A DNA stretch of 64,000 nucleotides, taken from contig NZ_SORN01000001.1 in assembly GCF_004366635.1 (NCBI RefSeq), positions 1 through 64,000 on the forward strand. Reading direction: 5' to 3'. A program made the translations under genes and the position numbers. The notes under the pieces were generated by a model that was not told the origin of the DNA, searched no databases, and saw only the letters and a program-made list of their open reading frames with translations. This DNA is from Roseinatronobacter bogoriensis DSM 18756 (GTDB lineage Bacteria; Pseudomonadota; Alphaproteobacteria; Rhodobacterales; Rhodobacteraceae). Within the stretch, counting starts at the first letter, position 1. Each line of letters starts with the position of its first letter. This document shows positions 1-7,491 of the stretch, piece after piece.

Positions 1-54
1 GAAGCAGAGGAGGCGTTCTATGCAAACCTGAACACACTCGATATGGTCGCCTGA
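1..54 (+). CDS. 3' end of an unidentified ORF cut by the window edge
   Basis: Frame 1 is open from the first base and ends with TGA at 52-54, encoding a short acidic tail ending in NTLDMVA. It ends just before the point where the helicase frame downstream becomes recognisable. It could be the tail of a transposase that truncated the helicase, but only 17 codons are visible, so the identity is a guess. Confidence 0.3.
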   Translation, partial: EAEEAFYANLNTLDMVA

Positions 55-61
55 AATGTGA

Positions 62-925
62 ACAAATCACCCTCCGGTAAACCCGGGGCGGTTCAGGGTC
101 CTGATATCGACCGATGTGCTATCGGAGGGTCTGAACCTTCAGGACGCTACACGACTCATCAACTATGACCTGCACTGGAACCCGGTGCGGCTTATGCAGC
201 GGATTGGGCGTGTTGATCGCCGCATGAACCCGGCCATCGAGGAGAAGATACTCGCTGATCATCCGGACCAGGAAGACCTGCGGGGAACCGTTGGCTACTG
301 GAATTTTCTCCCGCCTGACGAACTCGATGAGCTCCTTCGGCTCTATAACCGTGTCTCACACAAGACGCTGCGCATCTCAAAGACGCTCGGCATCGAGGGC
401 AAGAAGCTGCTGCGTGAGGACGACGACTATGAGGACCTGCGAAATTTCACGGAGCAGTATGAAGGCACCGCTAGCCCTGATGAGCAGATGCATCTGGAAT
501 GGCAGGACCTGCTCGCAGCCGACCCTGAACTAGAGGCGCATCTGTCCAGCCTGCCAGACTCTGTGTTTTCCGGTAAACAGCACACCAAGCACGGCGCACG
601 CGCTGTCTTTTTCTGCTATTCTCGGCCGGCCCATGATCGCGAGGCCTCCGTTCGCGACGGCCAAGACGTCTGGTCTGCCGAGGCCGGCGACGTGAAGTGG
701 TATATGGTAAATCTTGAGAGTGATGCGATCTTGGAGGATGCCGCCCGGATTATTGAGTTTGTGCGCTGCGATCCCAAAACGCCCCGGCGCGTTCAGATCG
801 ATCAGGAGAAGCTCTCGGCGGTACGAAAGTCAGTCGAGAAGCACATCGCGAAGACATACTTACGAAAGGTCCAGGCTCCTGTTGGCGTGAAGCCGATCCT
901 GAAGGCATGGATGGAATTGAATTGA
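62..925 (+). pseudogene. Truncated SNF2-type DNA/RNA helicase, C-terminal part only
   Basis: The protein carries the last helicase motifs of superfamily 2: motif V (STDVLSEGLNLQ) followed by motif VI (QRIGRVDRR). A long C-terminal region typical of SNF2-like helicases of restriction/defence islands follows. The frame is open from 62 (stop at 59-61); the first possible start is GTG at 116, in the middle of motif V. Motifs I-IV (Walker A, DEAH) are absent, so the gene has lost its ATPase half and cannot be an active helicase. Homology begins near base 95, just past the end of another small ORF, consistent with interruption by an insertion. The next gene, 14 bp downstream, is a methylase fragment of the kind that accompanies these helicases. 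Confidence 0.75.
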
Positions 926-938
926 AGGTGATTGTTTG

Positions 939-1400
939 ATGGGAAATGTATGCGCCGCCGATCTCGACAGGGTTTCGAATTTTGACCAGTTGGTCGAGCT
1001 TCTGCGTGACAAGCTGGAATGGCCTATCCATGGCGATTACGACTTCGAAGATGTCGTCTTTGAATATGAGGCCAGCGAGCTGGGTCTGAAAAAAGACGAA
1101 GTCGCAAAAATCCGGGAAATCCATCAACTCCGCCCACTGGTGACCAGCCAGCCTTGGGGCGTGTTTTTCATATCGCTTGAGGACAAGGCGCTGCCTGTGA
1201 CTGTCCTTCGACGTATCCTCAAGGCGTTGATCCTGAATCGGCGGGGTCAGGCCCAAACGCCTGATAGGCAGGCATGGCACCTACATGACCTGATCTTCGC
1301 CGCCAGCTTCGGGAAGTCGGGTGCCCGGGAATTGGCGTTTATCCACTTCTCGGACGGCAAGGCCACCGGCGATCTGCCGGTCATGAAAGTGCTGGGATGA
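939..1400 (+). pseudogene. N-terminal fragment of a helicase-associated DNA methyltransferase
   Basis: The ORF of about 153 residues matches, from memory, the N-terminal domain of large Eco57I-type DNA methylases that sit beside SNF2 helicases. Recognisable stretches are a start with DQLVELLRDKLEWPI, then LRPLVTSQPWGVFF, LRRILKAL, DLIFAASFG and the closing GDLPVMKVLG. In those proteins the last motif continues as GWDD and is followed by several hundred residues including the NPPY methylase motif. Here the frame stops at 1398-1400, and the WDD continuation appears in the next frame, pointing to a small deletion plus replacement of the rest of the gene. ATG at 939 is preferred over TTG at 936; a GAAGG lies about 10 bp upstream. 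No catalytic methylase motif remains. Confidence 0.6.
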
Positions 1401-1857
1401 CGTCCTTTCCGAGCTCGGGTTGAAGCCAGCCGCGTCGAAAATCGAAGATATTATCGAGGCGGCTAGGTCTTTTGGCGGCGGCGAGGGGCCGGAGCACAAA
1501 TCGCTCAAAGAATTCGTGCGTTTAAACCCGCAGTGTGTGGGTTTACCGATCGGAAGTGGCGAAGGGGAGTCTGAGGTGGTTACTCCGTCGGGTGACAGGA
1601 TCGATGTCATTTTCGAGCGGATGGACTGCATTGTTGCGGTCGAGGTCAAGCCAGCGTCGGCCCCAATCCATGATATCACACGTGGTTTGTTCCAATGTGT
1701 GAAGTATCGAGCTGTACTTCAGGCGCATTCAGATTTTGTGGGAGATTCGAGGCCGGTTGTGCTTCTGCTGGTACTGGGGGGCACGCTGCCTGCGGATCTG
1801 TTTCCGTTGCGAAACAGCCTTGGGGTCACCGTCGTTGAGGGCGTGGGTAAATATTGA
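1387..1857 (+). pseudogene. PD-(D/E)XK nuclease-like protein, probably a gene fragment
   Basis: The frame is open from 1387, without a standard ATG; TTG at 1420 is the first candidate start. It encodes about 145-157 residues. The segment EHKSLKEFVRLNP is followed by SGDRIDVIF and VAVEVKP. The D followed about ten residues later by E-V-K is the classic PD-(D/E)XK nuclease core. An ITRGLFQCVKYRAVL helix follows, as in restriction-like nucleases of this fold. It overlaps the end of the methylase fragment in another frame, so it is either the rest of a recombined gene or a nuclease that lost its start. Function is inferred from the motif only. Confidence 0.5.
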
Positions 1858-2004
1858 TATAGTGGTTTTGAATGCGCGTCTCGTCTGGGAGGATAGAGAG
1901 CTTACCCTGAGGCCAAGAGCCCACCTCATACGAAACAAGAGGGAGCAGGCAAGTCACGACGGTAGCGCGTCCCCGCAACCAAATCCATCAACAATAACAA
2001 CACG

Positions 2005-2943
2005 TTACGCAGCGCCCCTCGGGGCGCTTTTTGCTGTGCAGAAATCCGTGGAAGCACTGTGGAAGCAACAGGCGCAAGGTCGAGGGTGTGGCGAAAGCGC
2101 AACGCGCAAGAAATATTTCTCTAGCAATAAAAGGTTCAGCGCACTTACCCTTGGACCAATGCCCATGTTGGGGCGGTCGTTGTTGTAAGTCCATAGCCAT
2201 TGTGTGGCCTGATTCTGTGCCTCCTCGATGCTTTTGATGATGTATTGGTCCAGCCATTCGTGCCGGACTGTGCGATTGTAGCGATCGACATATGCGTTCT
2301 GCTGGGGCTGTCCTGGCTGGATGTGTTGGATGGTAACCCCATGTTTCTTAGACCATTTTCTTAGCGTTTCGCTGATGTATTCGGGCCCGTTATCGACTCT
2401 GATCGTGCCTGGCTTGCCGCGCCATTCGATGATCCTGTCGAGGCTGCGTGTCACCCGTTCGGCGGGCAGCGAGAAATCGACCTCGATCCCCAGCCCTTCG
2501 CGGTTGAAGTCATCCAGGACGTTCAGCAAGCGGAACGCACGACCGTCACCAAGCCTGTCGGCCATGAAATCCATCGACCAGGTCATGTTCGGCTTGTCGG
2601 GGACCGCCAAAACGTTGGGCTTCTCCCGTTTCAGCCTTTTGCGAGGCTTGATCCGCAGGTTCAGTTCCAGCTCGCAATAGATCCGGTGGACCCGCTTATG
2701 GTTCCAAGGGCGCCCCTTCACGTTACGCAAATGCAAGAAACACAGGCCAAAACCCAAGGTCTTGCGCGCATCCGTCAGCCCTGTCAGCAGGTCGGCGATC
2801 ACCTCGTTCTCGTCCTTGAGCTTCGAGTTGTAACGATAACAGGTCTCGCTGACCCCGAAGGCGCGGCAGGCCAGTGCGATGCTGACACCCCGTCGTTCTA
2901 CCGCCGTTTCGGCCATCTCGCGGCGCTGAGATGGCCCTGTCAC
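2005..2943 (-). pseudogene. IS3-family transposase orfB, catalytic Glu changed and 3' end lost
   Basis: The reading frame has 312 codons and starts with GTG, overlapping orfA's stop. It carries the IS3 integrase core: YRYNSKL, HRIYCELELNLRIKP, WSMDFMAD (first Asp), VDNGPEY (second Asp) and NAYVDRYNRT. In this family the last motif reads NAYVERYNRT and the E, 35 residues after the second Asp, is the third catalytic residue. Here it is D, encoded by GAT with exactly 35 residues between. The family sequence ends at NDRPNMGIG; the last 45 or so residues are read-through of flanking DNA. Both changes argue for an inactive transposase. Confidence 0.8.
2012..2032 (+). terminator. Rho-independent terminator
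   Basis: A perfect 7-bp GC stem (GCGCCCC/GGGGCGC, 2012-2018 and 2021-2027, two-base loop) is followed by five T residues. It would terminate transcription leaving the defence-island fragments. The 150 bp between the nuclease stop and the hairpin hold no recognisable gene. Confidence 0.75.
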
Positions 2944-3300
2944 TTTTTTCCAAAGGCTTCCTTTAACAGATCATTCTGCATGCACAGATCCGCATACATT
3001 CGCTTTAACCGCCGGTTCTCGTCTTCCATCGCCTTTATCTGGCTGACCATGGACGCATCCATGCCGCACTCGCCATTGAATTCGAACCAATGGCGCCTCA
3101 ATGGCTCGTTTGGCCCGCCATTTGTAAAAAGACGCCTCGCTCATCCCATGCTAGCGGCACAACTGCGCCATCGGCACACCGCCTTCGGCCTGCCGCAGGA
3201 TCGCGATGATTTGCGCTTCAGTGTATCTGCTTGTCTTCATTCGAAATCTCCTCGATCATCTTGCCGAGAAAATTCTACTTTTGCAGCCCCTAAATTTCGG
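2155..3300 (-). mobile_element. Degenerate IS3-family insertion sequence
   Basis: A minus-strand orfA/orfB pair of IS3 type. The upstream end includes GGGGCTGCAAAAGTAGAATT, which resembles the termini of this group and lies between orfA and the DUF2726 gene. At the other end the transposase homology stops abruptly near 2155 after NDRPNMGIG, so the last residues and the second terminal repeat are missing. The element is therefore truncated at its 3' end and cannot be autonomous. Confidence 0.75.
2940..3240 (-). pseudogene. IS3-family orfA (helix-turn-helix), broken
   Basis: Translation from ATG at 3240 gives MKTSRYTEAQIIAILRQAEG and continues to QLCR. A TAG then replaces the usual Glu codon before HGMSEASFYKWRAK. 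About 40 extra bases follow before the frame resumes with MDASMVSQIKAMEDENRRLK and ends at TGA 2940-2942. The HTH and leucine-zipper halves are thus separated by a stop and a small insertion. Too broken to appear as one reading frame. Confidence 0.75.
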
Positions 3301-3979
3301 GGGGATTACCGGGGCATTATGGACAATATTTCTGAGCTGTTTTTTTACGAATCTCGTAGGGTTGATCCAACCGTGGCTGATTGCGGCCTTGGTGATCCCC
3401 TTAGTTCTGGTCACAGTCATTGACGTGCTTTTGCGTAGAAAGCGTCGTCGGCGGCGCGAACCGAGCCGACGCAATATGCGGGACCCGAAGCTGCAACTGG
3501 ACTCTGTTGCTCAGGTAGGCTTTGTGAAAACGCAGTTGATGAACAAGGGCGAAAATCGCGTCTTTGAACTCCTTGAGCGAACAGTGGCAAGAACCAATTT
3601 TGGCGGGCGTGTTATGGCGCAGGTGTGCCTTGGAGAGTTTGTTGCGCCCGATCCTGAGGCAGATGCTGCACGACGCGAGGAAGCGTTTGTCTCAATCAAT
3701 TCAAAACGTGTCGATTTCCTGATCATTGACGAAAACGGCGAGGCCGTCCTCGCTGTCGAAGTGCAGGGCAGTGGCCACTACATCGGGAAAACGGCATTCA
3801 TGCGCGATGCAGTCAAAAAAGAGGCACTTCGCCGCGCGGGCATACCGCTAGTCGAAGTGGTGCCAAATATGCGCCCTGAAGAAGTCGAGGCGCAGGTGAT
3901 CCGCTACCTTGATACTACATTGCAGTCTTTGGAGCCAACATCGCATCAAAATTCAGGTCGAAAGCCTGCTGCGCCTTAA
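3206..3979 (+). CDS. Membrane-anchored DUF2726 domain protein
   Basis: An N-terminal hydrophobic segment (IQPWLIAALVIPLVLVTVID, about residues 53-72) is followed by an Arg-rich stretch and a DUF2726 domain: residues 105-235 with FVKTQLMNKGE, FELLERTV, SKRVDFLIID, LAVEVQGSGH and KKEALRRAGIPL. DUF2726 is related to the restriction-endonuclease fold; the D...E-V-Q pair resembles the PD-(D/E)XK core. Its substrate is unknown. The first 32 residues of the longest frame overlap the IS3 end, so the natural start is probably further in, for example TTG 3362. The IS insertion may have removed the original promoter and start. Confidence 0.7.
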   Translation: MICASVYLLVFIRNLLDHLAEKILLLQPLNFGGITGALWTIFLSCFFTNLVGLIQPWLIAALVIPLVLVTVIDVLLRRKRRRRREPSRRNMRDPKLQLDSVAQVGFVKTQLMNKGENRVFELLERTVARTNFGGRVMAQVCLGEFVAPDPEADAARREEAFVSINSKRVDFLIIDENGEAVLAVEVQGSGHYIGKTAFMRDAVKKEALRRAGIPLVEVVPNMRPEEVEAQVIRYLDTTLQSLEPTSHQNSGRKPAAP

Positions 3980-4166
3980 AGCGAAGACGCGCTATTTGCG
4001 ACGGGTTTACATTAGCCGCCCGCACCTTCCCTCGCTATGCCTGGCGCGTCTTTCGCGCGGGATATCGGGCTGCTTGATGACTGTAAGCGCAACGCCGCTC
4101 CCCTCCTGCCGTGCTTGGCCTGATCCGGCCATTCGGCGCGCATGCGCGTGACGGAGGGTTTGGGTT

Positions 4167-4624
4167 TTGGAAGTATACGGCGAAATGGGCGTCCATTTGG
4201 ACGGCTCAAGAGGTGTTGGAGTTTCTCGGCTGGAAGTGATCGAGGGGCCGAGTGGTCGGCGGCTGCGCACTAAGGCGGAACGGGCGCGGATCGCGGCGGA
4301 GAGCATGATGCCGGGGGTGACGGTTGCCGATACTGCACGCAAGCACGGCACGACGCGCTGGCAGATTTACGATTGGCGCAAGCTTTGCGCAAAGGCAATC
4401 TCGTGGTGGCCGAGAGCGTGGCATCCCTGCCGATCTTCGCGGAGCTGGTGGTCGATGACAGTTCGGCTGAGACACCGTCGACAGTCGCTGGGTCCGATCT
4501 TGAGATCGTTGTGGGCGACATCGTGATCCGTGCTGGTGCTTATGCCGATGAAGGTCAGTTGACGCGGGCGATCCGCGCGGCACGGGCTGTGGCATCGAGA
4601 TGTTCGGTCATGGCGGGCCGGTAA
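4167..4624 (+). pseudogene. tnpA: IS66 tnpA (accessory HTH protein), frameshifted
   Basis: Frame one gives SRLEVIEGPSGRRLRTKAER and ARKHGTTRWQIYDWRK, the helix-turn-helix of IS66 TnpA. After about 4380 the homology moves to another frame, giving LRKGNLVVAESVASLPIFAE, IVVGDIVIRAGA and LTRAIRAARAVASR up to the stop at 4624. A single indel around GCGCAAGCTTTGCGC explains the break. Confidence 0.75.
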
Positions 4625-5038
4625 AGGTCTTCGTGACGACCCGGCCGGTGAACTTTCGCAAGGGGTGAAGGGGGACCGTCGCCCCAGTGATGAGGGGCGA
4701 CAAGAAATGATCCGGGGGATCATTTCAGCCCCGAATGCGTAAGCCCCCTGAACGATGGCTTGGCCCTCGCGGTGCAGGAAATGTTCGTGATGGACCCGTT
4801 CTGTGGGGCGGCCTTTGTGTTCCGCGCGAAACGGGCGGATCTGATCAAGCTCTTGATCTGGGATCAGACCGGGATGGTTCTGGTTCACAAGCGGCTGGAA
4901 GGCGGCAAGTTCGTCTGGCCGCAGGTGCGTGATGGCGTCATGCGCATGTCCAGCGCGCAGTTCGAGGCGCTGTTTGAAGGTGTGGATTGGCGACTGGTGC
5001 GGCCAGAACGGGCGAAGCGTCCGCTGGTGGCTGAATGA
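4600..5038 (+). pseudogene. tnpB: IS66 tnpB (Orf2), interrupted
   Basis: ATG at 4600 starts VKVFVTTRPVNFRKG, the beginning of TnpB, then hits TGA at 4666. About 80 bp later the protein resumes in another frame: LALAVQEMFVMDPFCGAAFV, IKLLIWDQTGMVLVHKRLE, KFVWPQ and FEALFEGVDWRL, ending at 5038. The segment in between is foreign and full of inverted repeats. TnpB is needed by most IS66 elements but has no known enzymatic activity. Confidence 0.75.
4666..4745. repeat. Small palindromic insertion inside tnpB
   Basis: Two perfect hairpins lie side by side. GTCGCCCC (4678-4685) pairs with GGGGCGAC (4694-4701), and GAAATGATCC (4704-4713) pairs with GGATCATTTC (4717-4726) around GGG. The outer flanks AGGGGG and CCCCCT are also complementary. 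The block separates two halves of tnpB that are contiguous in normal IS66 elements. It looks like a REP/MITE-like unit that inserted into the IS. Confidence 0.55.
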
Positions 5039-5089
5039 CAGGCAAAATACTCAGAAAGACCTGTTTTTACTGGCCCTACAGGGCCTCCT

Positions 5090-5208
5090 GTGTTTCACTT
5101 CCCTCATGAAACCACTGATCTTGAGCGCGAAAATGCCATACTGAAAGCTCGCCTCGCCGAGGTGGAGGCAGTGCTGGCCAAGACGCAGGAGGCCAATCGG
5201 CGGCTATC
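5090..5208 (+). pseudogene. tnpC: IS66 tnpC, 5' remnant
   Basis: About 40 codons encode TTDLERENAILKARLAEVEA and AKTQEANRRL, the leucine-rich coiled coil with which IS66 transposases start. Homology ends near 5208; the zinc finger and DDE catalytic domain are absent. The frame runs on antisense to galE without meaning. Confidence 0.6.
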
Positions 5209-5239
5209 ATGCAGGACGCATTGGGGCAAATCAGATCCC

Positions 5240-6232
5240 TCAATAGCCGCCCGTCTGATACCAGCGCTGCGCATCCGAGATCATTCTCTCCAGCGTGGAG
5301 TTTTGCGCTTCCCACCCCAGTTCCTGATGCGCGCGCGCACTGCCCGAGACCAGTGCCGCCGCATCGCCCGCACGCCGTGGCCCGATCACATGCGGCACCT
5401 CGCGCCCCATCACGGCGCGCGCGGCGGCCAGCACTTCGGCCACGGAAAACCCGTGCCCTGTGCCCAGATTGAACACGCGGCTGCCCCGGCCCGCGCGCAG
5501 CCAGTCGAGGCCCCGTATATGCGCATCGACCAGATCGGTCACATGCACATAATCGCGGATGCAGGTGCCGTCCGGCGTCGGGTAATCCGCGCCATGCAGC
5601 GTCAGCGCATCGCGCGCACCTGCAAGCGCTTCCAGCATCACCGGGATCAGGTGGGTTTCGGGCTGGTGCCATTCGCCGATTTCCGCCTCCGGGTCCGCGC
5701 CGGCGACGTTGAAATAGCGGAAGATCACTGCGTTCAGCCCGTGGCTGACCCCGAAATCGCGCAACACGCCCTCGACGGCGAGTTTTGACGCGCCATAGGC
5801 ATTGAGCGGCCGTTGCGCGCTGTCTTCATCCAGCGTCACGCCATCCTGGTCCCCATAGGTGGCGCAGGTCGAGGAGAACACCATCTTGCGGCACTCATGC
5901 GCCAGCATGGCTTCTACAAGGTTCAGCGAGCCGACCAGATTGTTGCGCCAGTATTTGCCCGGATCGCGTGTGGCCTCGCCAACCTGGCTGAGAGCGGCGA
6001 AATGCATCACTGCTTCGGGGCGGTACTGGGTGAAAGCGGCGTCCAGTGCTGCGCGGTCCAGCAAATCGCCTTGCACCAGAGGGCCGAATTTCACGGCCTT
6101 TGCCCAACCCGTTGACAGATTGTCGAACACGACAGGGGAAAATCCTGCCCGCGCCAGCGCCTTGCAGGCATGCGAGCCGATATAGCCCGCGCCGCCTGTG
6201 ACCAGAACGACAGGTTTCGGGGTCGTGCTCAT
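5240..6232 (-). CDS. galE: UDP-glucose 4-epimerase
   Basis: A 330-residue short-chain dehydrogenase/reductase of GalE type, which interconverts UDP-glucose and UDP-galactose in the cytoplasm for polysaccharide and LPS synthesis. The NAD-binding motif GGAGYIGSH is at residues 14-22. The Ser/Thr site lies in VFSSTCATYG, and the catalytic Tyr/Lys pair in YGASK. NNLVGSLNL and the C-terminal GTGHGFSV are typical. Length is normal for the family. It starts 4 bp inside galU (ATGA overlap), so the two are translationally coupled. With galU it opens the polysaccharide locus. Confidence 0.95.
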   Translation of the reverse strand: MSTTPKPVVLVTGGAGYIGSHACKALARAGFSPVVFDNLSTGWAKAVKFGPLVQGDLLDRAALDAAFTQYRPEAVMHFAALSQVGEATRDPGKYWRNNLVGSLNLVEAMLAHECRKMVFSSTCATYGDQDGVTLDEDSAQRPLNAYGASKLAVEGVLRDFGVSHGLNAVIFRYFNVAGADPEAEIGEWHQPETHLIPVMLEALAGARDALTLHGADYPTPDGTCIRDYVHVTDLVDAHIRGLDWLRAGRGSRVFNLGTGHGFSVAEVLAAARAVMGREVPHVIGPRRAGDAAALVSGSARAHQELGWEAQNSTLERMISDAQRWYQTGGY

Positions 6233-7119
6233 GCGGGCTTCTCCAGTTTGGCAATACGGTCACGCAGCAAAGCCGCGAAGCGCTCTGCATATTCGGGATT
6301 GGACAGGGCCAGATCGACAATGGCGGTCAGATAACCAAACTTATCGCCACAATCATACCGGCTGGATGGGTTGACGATGGCCGCCACCTTGCCCTGTGCC
6401 GCCAGTTGGTCAATCGCATCGGCCAGCTGTATTTCGCCGCCCGCCCCGGGTTTGAGCTTACGTAGCAGGGCGAAGATTTCGGGGGTGAACACATAACGCC
6501 CGAAGGATGCCATATTTGAGGGCGCATCCTGTATCTCGGGCTTTTCGACCAGTCCCTGAACCGCGATCAAACCGTTGGCCTCTCGCGCACCGGGCTTGAG
6601 GATGCCGTATTTCGGAACCTCTTGCAGGGGAACTTCCGACACAGACAGGATGGAGTGCTGTACTGTTGCGAAAGCATCCACAAGCGATTTGGTGGGCAGA
6701 TTCACGCCATGCATCAGATCATCGGCCAACAGCACAGCAAAAGGGTTGTCACCTACCGCTGGGGCGGCACAAAGAACAGCGTGGCCAAGCCCAAGTGGCT
6801 CTGGCTGCCTTACGAACATACATGAAACCCCCTCTGGCACGATATTGCGCACCAGATCGCGCAGCTCGGTCTTGCCCTTGGCCATCAGCTGGCTTTCCAG
6901 TTCCAGGTTGGTGTCAAAATGATCACCAACAGCGCGTTTGTTGCGGCCCGTGACAAAGATCAGCTCGATGATACCTGCGGCGATGGCCTCTTCGACTGCG
7001 AATTGCACGATGGGTTTGTCGATGATTGGCAAAAGCTCTTTCGGCATGGCCTTGGTTGCGGGTAGGAAGCGCGTTCCAAATCCGGCCACGGGAAAAACAG
7101 CTTTTGTCACAATGGGCAT
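6229..7119 (-). CDS. galU: UTP--glucose-1-phosphate uridylyltransferase
   Basis: A 296-residue enzyme that makes UDP-glucose from UTP and glucose-1-phosphate, the precursor for GalE and many glycosyltransferases. The N-terminal nucleotide-binding motif FPVAGFGTRFLPATKAMPK is followed by ELLPIIDKPIVQFAVEEA. LLADDLM and VEKPE, and the late RYDCGDKFGY with the conserved Asp, are as in bacterial GalU. It is first in the galU-galE operon; its promoter must lie in the 370 bp shared with the divergent glycosyltransferase. Confidence 0.95.
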   Translation of the reverse strand: MPIVTKAVFPVAGFGTRFLPATKAMPKELLPIIDKPIVQFAVEEAIAAGIIELIFVTGRNKRAVGDHFDTNLELESQLMAKGKTELRDLVRNIVPEGVSCMFVRQPEPLGLGHAVLCAAPAVGDNPFAVLLADDLMHGVNLPTKSLVDAFATVQHSILSVSEVPLQEVPKYGILKPGAREANGLIAVQGLVEKPEIQDAPSNMASFGRYVFTPEIFALLRKLKPGAGGEIQLADAIDQLAAQGKVAAIVNPSSRYDCGDKFGYLTAIVDLALSNPEYAERFAALLRDRIAKLEKPA

Positions 7120-7491
7120 AATAACGAGCTTTCATCAACAACTTGGATATATGCGACATACAGCTTCAGGGTCGCGCCATCAAGGCAAGCGTGGACCAGC
7201 TTTTCCTGCAGTCTCTCCGACCTGCATATCTGCCGTGCAGCACAGGACATTTCATACTTTGGTCTGCGCGCTGACCAGCCAGATACAGGCTGATCGGTCA
7301 GCGTTTGCGAATATGACGCCTTTTGTCCCCGGGCCCGCCGAATTGCTGCGCAACATGAGCGAACCCAGATAACAAGAACGTGTCTCACTATGGCGCATTA
7401 TGTCACCATCTGGCAGAAGCTTGCACAGAGTTTAGTGCTTACTCTGGTCAAACGTTCACTGCGCCTCTAGTCAGGATGCAGAATAATGTAG
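7120..7491. other. Divergent intergenic region, no gene seen
   Basis: This stretch separates galU (minus) from the large glycosyltransferase (plus). Short frames are present on both strands but none has a family signature or a good ribosome binding site. It should hold both promoters; I could not pick convincing -35/-10 pairs. Confidence 0.5.

Larger units (their letters stand above)
4083..5208 (+). mobile_element. Broken IS66-family insertion sequence
   Basis: The element begins with GTAAGCGCAACGCC, like the GTAAGCG termini of IS66 elements. It keeps recognisable tnpA, tnpB and the first part of tnpC in the standard order. tnpA carries a frameshift, tnpB is interrupted by a palindromic insertion, and tnpC stops after its coiled-coil start at about 5208, 32 bp from the galE stop codon. 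The main transposase domain and the right end are gone. Confidence 0.75.

Noticed and set aside
1900..2040. Possible tRNA or small RNA gene before the terminator at 2012
   Set aside because: A GC hairpin with T run often follows tRNAs, but no cloverleaf or T-loop consensus (GGTTCRANTCC) precedes it.
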